Part shown: one piece after another, positions 7,767 through 15,015 of the stretch
Layout of the letters: each line of letters opens with the position of its first letter
Numbering within the stretch: the first letter of the stretch is position 1
Source: Ancylobacter radicis
Lineage (GTDB): Bacteria > Pseudomonadota > Alphaproteobacteria > Rhizobiales > Xanthobacteraceae
Reading direction: 5' to 3'
DNA length: 64,000 bases
NCBI RefSeq assembly: GCF_018449475.1
Contig: NZ_JAHCQH010000018.1
Location: 62,001-126,000, forward strand
Notes under the pieces: model-generated
Database searches by the model: none
The model's input: the letters and a program-made list of their open reading frames with translations, nothing else
Told to the model about the DNA's origin: nothing
Translations under genes and position numbers: made by a program

Positions 7767-9338
7767 ATGTCCGCACCCTTCGATCTGAATGATGATTCCG
7801 TCGTCGTTATCGTCGGCTCCGGCGCCGGCGGCGGCACGCTCGGCACCGAGCTCGCGCTCAAGGGCGTCAAGGTGGTGATCCTTGAGGCCGGCCAGCGCCA
7901 CAACATGGAAGACTTCGTCAATAACGAGTGGGAGAGCTTCGCCCAGCTCGCCTGGACCGACATGCGCACGACCTCCGGCTCGTGGCGCGTGCACAAGAAC
8001 TTCCCCAACCTGCCGGCCTGGATCGTCAAGGCGGTGGGCGGCTCCTCGGTCCACTGGGCCGGCGCCTCGCTGCGCTTCCAGGAGCACGAGTTCAAGACCC
8101 GCACCACCTATGGCGACCTCGACGGGGCGAACCTGCTGGACTGGCCGATCACGCTCGCCGAGCTTGAGCCCTGGTACGCCAAGGCCGAGGATCGCATGGG
8201 CGTGACCCGCACCAACGGCATTCCCGGCCTGCCCGGCAACAATAATTTCAAGGTGTTCGAGGCCGGCGCGAAGAAGGTCGGCTATCAGGAAGTGTCGACC
8301 GGCCACATGGCGATCAACAGCCAGCCGCGCGCCGACCGGGGCTCCTGCCAGCAGATCGGCTTCTGCTTCCAGGGCTGCAAATCGGGCGCGAAATGGTCGA
8401 CGCTGATCGCCGAGATCCCGCGCGGCGAGGCGACCGGCAATCTGGAGGTGCGCCCGCAATCCATGGTGCTGAAGATCGAGCATGATGCGAGCGGCAAGGC
8501 GTCCGGGGTCGTCTATGTCGACAAGGACGGCAAGACGCAGCGGCAGAAGGCGCGCATCGTCGCGGTAGCCGGCAATTCCATCGAGAGCCCGCGCCTGCTG
8601 CTCAACTCCGCGAGCAGCCAGTTTCCGGACGGGCTCGCCAATTCCTCCGGCCAGGTCGGGCGCAACTACATGCGGCACATGACCGGCTCGGTCTACGCCA
8701 TCTTCGACAAGCCGGTGCACATGTATCGCGGCACGACGATGGCCGGTGTGGTGCGTGATGAGGCCAGATACGACACCAAGCGCGGCTTCGTCGGCGGCTA
8801 TGAGATGGAGACGCTCTCGCTCGGCGTGCCCTTCATGGCGGCCTTCCTTGATCCCGGCGGCTGGGGGCGTTCCTTCACCTCGGCGATGGACGGCTATGTC
8901 AACATGGCCGGCATGTGGCTGGTGGGCGAGGACATGCCGCAGGAAACCAACCGCGTCACCCTCAACACCGATGTGAAGGACCGCTTCGGCCTGCCGGTCG
9001 CCGATGTGCATTTCGACGACCATCCGAACGATGTCGCCATGCGCAACCATGCCTATGCGCAGGGCGCGGCGGTCTATGACGCGGTGGGCGCCACCCGCAC
9101 CCTGCCGACCCCGCCTTATCCGTCGACGCATAATCTCGGCACCAACCGGATGAGCGAGAAGCCGCGCGACGGCGTGGTGAACCGGCACGGCCAGACCCAC
9201 GACATCCCGAATCTGTTCGTCTCCGATGGCAGCCAGTTCACCACCGGCGGCGCGGAGAATCCGACGCTGACCATCGTGGCGCTGGCGCTGCGTCAGGCCG
9301 AGTTCATCGCCGGGGAAATGTCGCGCAAAACGATCTGA
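7767..9338 (+). CDS. GMC family FAD-dependent oxidoreductase
   Basis: 523 residues. The N-terminal dinucleotide fold VVIVGSGAGGGTLGTELALKG lies near 12-32 and ends in ILEAG. The C-terminal GMC block shows HNLGTNRMSEKPRDGVVN, then FVSDGSQFTTGGAENPTLT. It has no signal of its own and starts 15 bases after a Tat-signal protein, so export as a hetero-oligomer to the periplasm is likely. Relatives oxidise gluconate, fructose, sorbitol or other alcohols and pass electrons to a multihaem cytochrome c; no cytochrome gene follows here. Substrate cannot be assigned. A terminator follows at 9421. Confidence 0.88.
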   Translation: MSAPFDLNDDSVVVIVGSGAGGGTLGTELALKGVKVVILEAGQRHNMEDFVNNEWESFAQLAWTDMRTTSGSWRVHKNFPNLPAWIVKAVGGSSVHWAGASLRFQEHEFKTRTTYGDLDGANLLDWPITLAELEPWYAKAEDRMGVTRTNGIPGLPGNNNFKVFEAGAKKVGYQEVSTGHMAINSQPRADRGSCQQIGFCFQGCKSGAKWSTLIAEIPRGEATGNLEVRPQSMVLKIEHDASGKASGVVYVDKDGKTQRQKARIVAVAGNSIESPRLLLNSASSQFPDGLANSSGQVGRNYMRHMTGSVYAIFDKPVHMYRGTTMAGVVRDEARYDTKRGFVGGYEMETLSLGVPFMAAFLDPGGWGRSFTSAMDGYVNMAGMWLVGEDMPQETNRVTLNTDVKDRFGLPVADVHFDDHPNDVAMRNHAYAQGAAVYDAVGATRTLPTPPYPSTHNLGTNRMSEKPRDGVVNRHGQTHDIPNLFVSDGSQFTTGGAENPTLTIVALALRQAEFIAGEMSRKTI

Positions 9339-9420
9339 CGCGGCGGGCGCCCCGTATCGGTCAGGTCGGCACGTTCCGGCCACCCGAACGGGTGAAGCCT
9401 CCACTCGTCTCGTTCCCTCA

Positions 9421-9454
9421 GCCGCCGGCGCGCCCCCGCCGGCGGCTTTCTTTC
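9421..9454 (+). terminator. Intrinsic terminator after the GMC oxidoreductase gene
   Basis: GCCGCCGGCG and CCGCCGGCGGC form a strong GC stem with a short C-rich loop, followed by TTTCTTTC. It lies about 80 bases after the GMC stop and about 110 bases before leuB, separating the two units. Confidence 0.75.
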
Positions 9455-9561
9455 TTGAAGGTCAGGAGGTTGTCTTGCCAGCGTCGACATGAGCCATTAG
9501 CAACGCCTCGCCCGCTTAAAATCGGCTGACCCCCGGGCTCACAGGCGCACGCGAGGAAACC

Positions 9562-10671
9562 ATGGCGACCCACAAGCTCCTTCTCCTTCCCGGCGACGGC
9601 ATCGGCACCGAGGTGATGGCCGAGGTGAAGAAGGTCATGAGCTGGCTCGATGCGCAGGGCATTGCCTCTTTCGCCATCGAGGAGGACCTCGTCGGCGGCG
9701 CGGCCTATGATTCCTGCGGTCTGCCCATCTCCGAGGAGGCCATGGCCAAGGCCTTCGCCGCCGACGCCATCCTGCTCGGCGCGGTCGGTGGCCCGAAATG
9801 GGCGAATGTGCCCTATGAGGCGCGCCCCGAGGCCGGCCTGCTGCGCCTGCGCAAGGATTTGCAGCTGTTCGCCAATCTGCGGCCGGCGCTGTGCTACCCG
9901 GCGCTCGCCGATGCTTCCAGCCTCAAGCGCGAACTGGTCGAGGGGCTCGACCTCCTGATCGTGCGCGAACTGACCGGCGGCGTCTATTTCGGCGAGCCGA
10001 AGACCATCACCGACATCAGCGACGGGCAGAAGCGCGCCGTCGACACGCAGGTCTATGAATCCTACGAGATCGAGCGCATCGCCCGCGTCGCTTTTGAGCT
10101 CGCCCGCACCCGTCGCGGCAAGGTGGTCTCCACCGAGAAGCACAACGTCATGAAGACCGGCGTGCTCTGGAAGCAGGTGGTGAGCGAGGTTCACGGCTCG
10201 GAATACAGCGACGTGACGCTGGAGCACCAGCTCGCCGATTCGTGCGGCATGCAGCTCGTGCGCGCGCCCAAGCAGTTCGACGTGATCGTCACCGACAATC
10301 TGTTCGGCGATATTCTCTCGGACGTGGCGGCCATGCTCACCGGCTCGCTCGGCATGTTGCCGTCCGCCTCGCTTGGCGGGGTCGAGGAAATTTCTGGCAA
10401 GCGCCGCGCGCTCTACGAGCCGGTCCATGGCGCGGCGCCCGACATTGCCGGCAAGGGCCTCGCCAACCCGATCGCGATGGTGGGCTCGCTCGCCATGGCG
10501 CTGCGCTATTCCTTCGGCCAGATCGAGGCGGCGGACCGCGTCGAGGCGGCGATCGCCGGTGTGCTGGCGGCGGGCTATCGCACGGGCGACATCTATTCCG
10601 AGGGCATGACCCGCGTCGGCACGGCCGGCATGGGCGACGCCATCGTCGCCGAGCTCGGCAAGGCGGCCTGA
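9562..10671 (+). CDS. leuB: 3-isopropylmalate dehydrogenase LeuB
   Basis: 369 residues. NAD-dependent oxidative decarboxylation of 3-isopropylmalate to 2-oxoisocaproate, the third leucine-specific step. The fold's markers are [12 protein letters not shown] at the start, [17 protein letters not shown] near 95, ELTGGVYFG near 138, [16 protein letters not shown] near 190 and [15 protein letters not shown] near 244. GAGG lies 6-9 bases before the ATG. It stands alone between two terminators, so it has its own promoter in 9455-9561 despite proximity to leuC and leuD. Confidence 0.98.
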   Translation: MATHKLLLLPGDGIGTEVMAEVKKVMSWLDAQGIASFAIEEDLVGGAAYDSCGLPISEEAMAKAFAADAILLGAVGGPKWANVPYEARPEAGLLRLRKDLQLFANLRPALCYPALADASSLKRELVEGLDLLIVRELTGGVYFGEPKTITDISDGQKRAVDTQVYESYEIERIARVAFELARTRRGKVVSTEKHNVMKTGVLWKQVVSEVHGSEYSDVTLEHQLADSCGMQLVRAPKQFDVIVTDNLFGDILSDVAAMLTGSLGMLPSASLGGVEEISGKRRALYEPVHGAAPDIAGKGLANPIAMVGSLAMALRYSFGQIEAADRVEAAIAGVLAAGYRTGDIYSEGMTRVGTAGMGDAIVAELGKAA

Positions 10672-10728
10672 TTCGCGCCATCGCGCCGCACCCCGCCTGC
10701 GGGCGGGGGCAGCCGGAGGGGCCCAAAC

Positions 10729-10756
10729 AAAAAGCCCGGCGCGAGCCGGGCTTTTT
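10729..10756. terminator. Bidirectional intrinsic terminator between leuB and a convergent small gene
   Basis: AAAAAGCCCGGC, loop GCGA, GCCGGGCTTTTT: a perfect 12-bp palindromic stem with A-run and T-run on the two sides, so it can terminate leuB on the plus strand and the secreted-protein gene on the minus strand. Confidence 0.92.
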
Positions 10757-10796
10757 CATGAGCGCGTAAAGGCGGCGCCGGGTGGCGCGGCGCGAA

Positions 10797-11069
10797 TCAG
10801 TAGCGCGGCAGGTCGAAACGGCCAGGCAGCGGGTAGCGCGTGCCGGTGATGGTGCTGTCCTCGCCATAGGTGGGATAGCGCGGCTGCACGGCATACACAT
10901 AGTTCAGATAGCCGGTGGAGCCGGGCTTCACCACGGTGCCGGGATCGAGATAGGAGCGCGGCGGCTGCTTGCGGATGATGATGCGCGTCTCCTGGGCCTG
11001 CGCCGGAGCGAAGGCGGCAAAGGCGCTGCCGGCAACAAGGCCGGCGAGAAGGAAAGCGGCGACACGCAT
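10797..11069 (-). CDS. Small secreted hypothetical protein
   Basis: 90 residues. A clear Sec signal peptide (MRVAAFLLAGLVAGSAFAAF, cleavage likely at AQA-QE near residue 25) precedes a 65-residue mature part rich in Pro, Tyr and Arg (VQPRYPTYGEDS, YPLPGRFDLPRY). GGAGG lies upstream of the ATG. No family recognised; similar short periplasmic proteins are common in this order. It is convergent with leuB across a shared terminator. Confidence 0.72.
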   Translation of the reverse strand: MRVAAFLLAGLVAGSAFAAFAPAQAQETRIIIRKQPPRSYLDPGTVVKPGSTGYLNYVYAVQPRYPTYGEDSTITGTRYPLPGRFDLPRY

Positions 11070-11159
11070 GGGAACCTCCTGGTGACGCGAAGCGAACCAG
11101 CTCGGACGTCACGATAAGATATGGTCGCAACTTATCGTTCCGTCGAGATGAGGAAAGTC

Positions 11160-12095
11160 CTAATTCCGTCGGTAGGCGATGAAGCGGGCGGCTTCCACAA
11201 GGAGTGTGGCTTTGCTGCCGAAGGGAGCGAGGGCCGCCTCGGCCATATGGACGAGCCGGTCAAGCTCCTCCCGCGCGCCCTCGACGCCCATCAGGCCGAC
11301 CAGCGTCGCCTTCCCGGCGGCGGCATCCTTGCCCACCGCCTTGCCGACCGTGCCGGCGTCGCCTTCCACGTCGAGCAGGTCGTCGGCGATCTGGAAGGCG
11401 CGGCCGATGGCCTGCGCATAGGCGTCCAAGGCCAGCATCTGGCCGGGCGAGGCGCCGCCCACCAAGGCGCCGGCCTCGCAGGCATGGCGCAGCAGGGCGC
11501 CGGTCTTCAGCGATTGCAGATGCTGGATTTCCGACAGGTCGAGCGCCCGGCGGCCGGCCGTCTCGAAGCGCCCCTCGGCGGCGAGGTCGAGCATTTGCCC
11601 GCCCACCATGCCGGCGGCCCCCGCCGCGCGGGCGAGGCCGGCGACAAGGGCGATGCGCACCTGCGCATCCGGCCCGGCCTCGGGCCGAGCGAGAATCTCG
11701 AAGGCGAGGGTGAGCAGGCCGTCGCCGGCAAGAATCGCGGTGGCCTCGTCAAAGGCGCGGTGCACGGTCGGCTGGCCGCGTCGCAGATCGTCATCGTCCA
11801 TCGCCGGCAGGTCGTCATGCACCAGCGAATAGCAATGCACGCATTCCAGCGCCGCCGCGGCGGGAAGGGCGGCGGTGGGCGCGACACCGAACAGGGCAGC
11901 GGTCTCCACCACCAGCAAGGGGCGCAGCCGCTTGCCGCCGGCCAGCGCGCCATGCCGCATGGCGGCGGCGAGCCGGGCGCTCGGCTGCGCGCTCGCGGCG
12001 ATGGCCGCCTCAATATAGGTGCTGACCGCCTCGGCGGTGGCGCTGAGGGAATCGGCGAGGCGGGTGGAAAGATCACCGGTTGAGGCTGCGGTCAT
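11160..12095 (-). CDS. ispA: Polyprenyl synthetase family protein, probable farnesyl diphosphate synthase
   Basis: 311 residues. It condenses isopentenyl diphosphate with dimethylallyl/geranyl diphosphate for quinone, hopanoid and undecaprenyl synthesis. Both Asp-rich motifs are present: DDLPAMDDDDLRRG (first, ~100-113) and FQIADDLLDVEGD (second, ~230-242), and GGKRLRPLL near the N-terminus. No Dxs gene is adjacent, which is the common neighbour elsewhere. It is divergent from mtgA with 175 bases between starts. IspA fits the length; a geranylgeranyl synthase cannot be excluded. Confidence 0.9.
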   Translation of the reverse strand: MTAASTGDLSTRLADSLSATAEAVSTYIEAAIAASAQPSARLAAAMRHGALAGGKRLRPLLVVETAALFGVAPTAALPAAAALECVHCYSLVHDDLPAMDDDDLRRGQPTVHRAFDEATAILAGDGLLTLAFEILARPEAGPDAQVRIALVAGLARAAGAAGMVGGQMLDLAAEGRFETAGRRALDLSEIQHLQSLKTGALLRHACEAGALVGGASPGQMLALDAYAQAIGRAFQIADDLLDVEGDAGTVGKAVGKDAAAGKATLVGLMGVEGAREELDRLVHMAEAALAPFGSKATLLVEAARFIAYRRN

Positions 12096-12270
12096 GTCTG
12101 GGCACTCGCGACAGGGGCGTCGTTTCCGTGCCCGAGCGGCCCCGGCCGGTCAAGCGAACCGTTGCTTGCTCCGCAACGCCGGGGAAACGTTCCGTGCGGG
12201 ACGGCGTTACCAGCCCGGCGCGGTCGACCCGCGTGCCGGGGCTGGATAAGGTTGAGTCGCAGGGGGAGCG

Positions 12271-12951
12271 ATGCGCGCCATTTGGACGTGGGCTATTCGG
12301 CTGGTGGTGCTGCTCGTGGCGGCGCCGCTGCTGCTGGGGCTCCTTTATAATCTCGTGGCGCCGGTTTCGACGCTCATGCTGGCCCGCTGGGCCACCGGGC
12401 AGCCGGTCACCCGCAGCTGGGTGCCGATCGAGGACATGGCGCCGGCGCTGGTGCGCAGCGTGCTCGCCTCGGAGGATGCGCGCTTCTGCCAGCATATCGG
12501 CGTCGACCTCGTCGAACTGCAGAATGTGATGGACACCGCCGACGATGGCGAGCCCGCGCGCGGGGCCTCCACCATCACCATGCAACTCGCCAAGAATCTC
12601 TTTTTGTGGGGCGGGCGCAGCTACATCCGCAAGGGGCTGGAAATGCCGCTCGCGCTCTATCTCAATATCGCCATGCCGAAGCGGCGGCAGCTTGAGATCT
12701 ATCTCAACATCGCCGAATGGGGGCCGGGCGGGGAATTCGGCGCCGATGCGGCGGCTCGGCGCGCCTTCAACCGGGGCGTGGGCGAGCTCTCCGCCCGGCA
12801 GGCGGCGCTGCTGGCGGTGACGCTGCCCAACCCCTATCGCCGCAATCCGGCCAAGCCGGGTCCGGGGCTGAACCGGCTCGCCAGCAACCTTCAGGCGCGG
12901 CTGCCGCGCGAGGGCGCGGAGCTGACCGCCTGCCTCGGCCTGTCGCGCTAG
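12271..12951 (+). CDS. mtgA: Monofunctional biosynthetic peptidoglycan transglycosylase MtgA
   Basis: 226 residues. An N-terminal membrane helix (LVVLLVAAPLLLGLLYNLV) anchors a glycosyltransferase-51 domain that polymerises lipid II into glycan strands in the periplasm. Family motifs: ASEDARFCQHIGVD with catalytic Glu near residue 68, RGASTITMQLAKNLFL, RKGLEMPLALYLN and KRRQLEIYLNIAEWG. No penicillin-binding transpeptidase domain follows, which defines the monofunctional form. The GGGGGAG stretch sits just upstream of the ATG. Confidence 0.96.
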   Translation: MRAIWTWAIRLVVLLVAAPLLLGLLYNLVAPVSTLMLARWATGQPVTRSWVPIEDMAPALVRSVLASEDARFCQHIGVDLVELQNVMDTADDGEPARGASTITMQLAKNLFLWGGRSYIRKGLEMPLALYLNIAMPKRRQLEIYLNIAEWGPGGEFGADAAARRAFNRGVGELSARQAALLAVTLPNPYRRNPAKPGPGLNRLASNLQARLPREGAELTACLGLSR

Positions 12952-12970
12952 GCTGGGCTGGTGACGCTGG

Positions 12971-13009
12971 CGAGTAACTCGGGCGAGTGACTCCGGCGAG
13001 TGACTCGGG
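12971..13009. repeat. Three tandem 13-bp units with GAGTNACTC cores
   Basis: CGAGTAACTCGGG (12971-12983), CGAGTGACTCCGG (12984-12996) and CGAGTGACTCGGG (12997-13009) are adjacent direct repeats, each with a palindromic core. They lie just after mtgA and 165 bases before rpmF. Two copies contain GACTC, a CcrM (GANTC) methylation site. Confidence 0.8.
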
Positions 13010-13067
13010 AACGCCAAGCGTGTATGACGCGCGCGGATAAAGTCTCGCGCAGACTCGCCGCGGCCCC

Positions 13068-13096
13068 TTTCGCTGGGACGCACGAGTCTGTATAAG
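13068..13096 (+). promoter_or_regulatory. Candidate rpmF promoter overlapping a GANTC site
   Basis: TTTCGC (13068-13073), a 17-base spacer and TATAAG (13091-13096) form a housekeeping-like promoter that would start transcription about 75 bases before rpmF. GAGTC at 13084-13088, a potential CcrM site, lies in the spacer next to the -10 element; three further GACTC sites lie within 100 bases upstream. Confidence 0.45.
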
Positions 13097-13173
13097 CCGC
13101 CACTCGAATTACGCACGACCCGGCGCCGGCCCTCCTGTCAGGGGCGTGAGCCATGCCGGTACAGGAGAAGACA

Positions 13174-13359
13174 ATGGCCGTTCCGAAGAAGAAAACCAGC
13201 CCGTCGCGTCGCGGCATGCGCCGTTCCGCCGATGCCCTCGCCAAGCCGACCTATATCGAGGACAAGGATTCCGGCGAGCTGCGTCGTCCGCACCATCTCG
13301 ACCTGAAGACCGGCATGTATAAGGGCCGTCAGGTTCTCAAGGTGAAGGCCGAGGCCTGA
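13174..13359 (+). CDS. rpmF: 50S ribosomal protein L32
   Basis: 61 residues starting [17 protein letters not shown], the invariant L32 N-terminus. AGGAGA (13163-13168) precedes the ATG at 13174; the open frame extends seven codons upstream but that would destroy the family start. It is the short alphaproteobacterial form without the zinc-binding cysteines of many other L32 proteins. It is not followed by plsX or fabH here; a terminator comes after 43 bases, so it is a single-gene unit. Confidence 0.98.
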   Translation: MAVPKKKTSPSRRGMRRSADALAKPTYIEDKDSGELRRPHHLDLKTGMYKGRQVLKVKAEA

Positions 13360-13402
13360 GCCTCGCCCGGCGCTGAGCGTCAGCGATCACGCGATCTGAA
13401 AC

Positions 13403-13434
13403 GCCGGCCTTCCCCCGAAGGCCGGCTTTCGCTT
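13403..13434 (+). terminator. Intrinsic terminator after rpmF
   Basis: GCCGGCCTTC, loop CCCC, GAAGGCCGGC gives a perfect 10-bp stem, followed by TTTCGCTT. It lies 43 bases past the rpmF stop. Confidence 0.85.
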
Positions 13435-13546
13435 GTCTGGATGGTGCGGGCCTTTACCTCTGGTTCACGTCGTTCGGACGAGTTGTTCCTTGGCGTGCGG
13501 GCAAGTGGTATGAAGGGCCACCTCGGGCGGTGCCGAGAGCGAGGCC

Positions 13547-14842
13547 GTGTTGCTTATCAAGCGTATCAGTTACCTGCGTGTCTCGACGGACCGGGCGTTT
13601 GTGGCCAAGGCGGGTGCGCGTCGTGCCGGCCTTGCCGCTGCGTTTGTGAGCCTCTCGCTGCTTGCCGCCTGTGCCGGTCGCCCCGGCCCCGAGGCGCTAG
13701 CCGCCATCAACGAGACCACGGTGCAGGGCGCGAGCGAGCATGTGATCCTCGTCGCCTCCTCGCGCGAGCGCGATCCCAATCCCGGTATTTTCTTCAATGG
13801 CGAGCGCACCACGGCGCTGAATTTCGCCCGCATCGACATGACGGTGCCGCCGACCCACAAGCCGGGCATGGTCGAGATTCCGCGCGGCGTCGCCAATCCC
13901 GCCACCGACATGACGGTGCGCGAGGCGCTGTATCGCGACACGCCGGCGCAGTTCAGCGCCGACCTCAAGGCGGAACTCGCGCGCCGCAAGCCCGGCGATC
14001 GCGACGTGACGATCTTCGTCCATGGCTACAACACGCTGTTCTCCGAGGCGCTGTACCGCTTCGCGCAGATGGCGGAGGATTCCAAGCAGCCCGGCGTGCC
14101 GGTGCTGTTCACCTGGGCCTCGCGCGGTTCGGTGGCCGATTATGTCTATGACAATAACAGCGCCACGGCGGCCCGCGACCGGCTGGAGGAAACCATCCGC
14201 CTCGTCTTCGACAGCGGCGCCGAGAATGTGACGATCCTCGCCCACTCGATGGGCAATTGGGTGACGGTGGAAGCCCTTCGCCAGATCAAGATTTCCGGCA
14301 AGCCGATTCCGCAGAGCAAGATCGAGAACATCATCCTCGCCGCGCCGGACATCGACGTCGACGTGTTCAAGAGCCAGCTCAAGCGCCTCGGCAAGCCGCC
14401 CAAGCCGTTCATCGTCATCGTCTCGCGGGACGACAAGGCGCTCGCCTTTTCCGACTTCATCGCCGGCGACAAGCCCCGGCTCGGCGCCTACACCAACGAT
14501 CAGGAACTGGTCGAGCTCGGCGCGGTCGTGGTCGACATGACCAAGGTGAAGTCGCTCGACGAATTCAACCACGGCAAGTTCGCCCAGTTGGCGCAAATGG
14601 CGCCCGAACTGCGGGGCATGATGGCCCATGCGCGGGCGAAGAATTCCGCCTTCACCCTGCCGGAACAGACCACCATTGCCGGTGTCGAGTTTGTCGGCGC
14701 GGACAAGCTGGTGCCGACGCTGGCCAATGCGAGCGGCAATCCCGGCTCCTCCACCGCCGGCACGCGGCAGGGGGCGGCATCGGCTTCGTCCGGGCCTTCC
14801 GAGGCTGCGGCGCAAAGCGAAGGCGAGACCTCGCCCCAATAG
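13547..14842 (+). CDS. DUF900 family alpha/beta-hydrolase lipoprotein
   Basis: 431 residues from a GTG at 13547. The N-terminus ends in a lipobox-like LLAAC near residue 42, so the protein is probably a lipoprotein. The hydrolase fold shows VTIFVHGYNT (oxyanion region), the nucleophile elbow LAHSMGNW with Ser, and an Asp-containing strand ILAAPDIDVDVF. These are the marks of the DUF900 group, whose substrates are unknown. The C-terminus is a low-complexity Ser/Ala/Gly tail after residue 395. It stands alone between rpmF and the GGDEF/EAL gene. Confidence 0.82.
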   Translation: MLLIKRISYLRVSTDRAFVAKAGARRAGLAAAFVSLSLLAACAGRPGPEALAAINETTVQGASEHVILVASSRERDPNPGIFFNGERTTALNFARIDMTVPPTHKPGMVEIPRGVANPATDMTVREALYRDTPAQFSADLKAELARRKPGDRDVTIFVHGYNTLFSEALYRFAQMAEDSKQPGVPVLFTWASRGSVADYVYDNNSATAARDRLEETIRLVFDSGAENVTILAHSMGNWVTVEALRQIKISGKPIPQSKIENIILAAPDIDVDVFKSQLKRLGKPPKPFIVIVSRDDKALAFSDFIAGDKPRLGAYTNDQELVELGAVVVDMTKVKSLDEFNHGKFAQLAQMAPELRGMMAHARAKNSAFTLPEQTTIAGVEFVGADKLVPTLANASGNPGSSTAGTRQGAASASSGPSEAAAQSEGETSPQ

Positions 14843-15015
14843 TCGAGACCTCGCCCCCCATCGTCTCGTCGTTCCGTTAACCGCGCGCACGGCCCGGCTT
14901 GCGCCCCTCGTGCCGAGTTGTGGCGCACGCGACAGAGGGTGGTACACTCGCGTCGAACTCGACGATCCCTCGATGGTTGTCGGCTTAACGTCTCGTTGCG
15001 TAATCGGAAGCCCGA

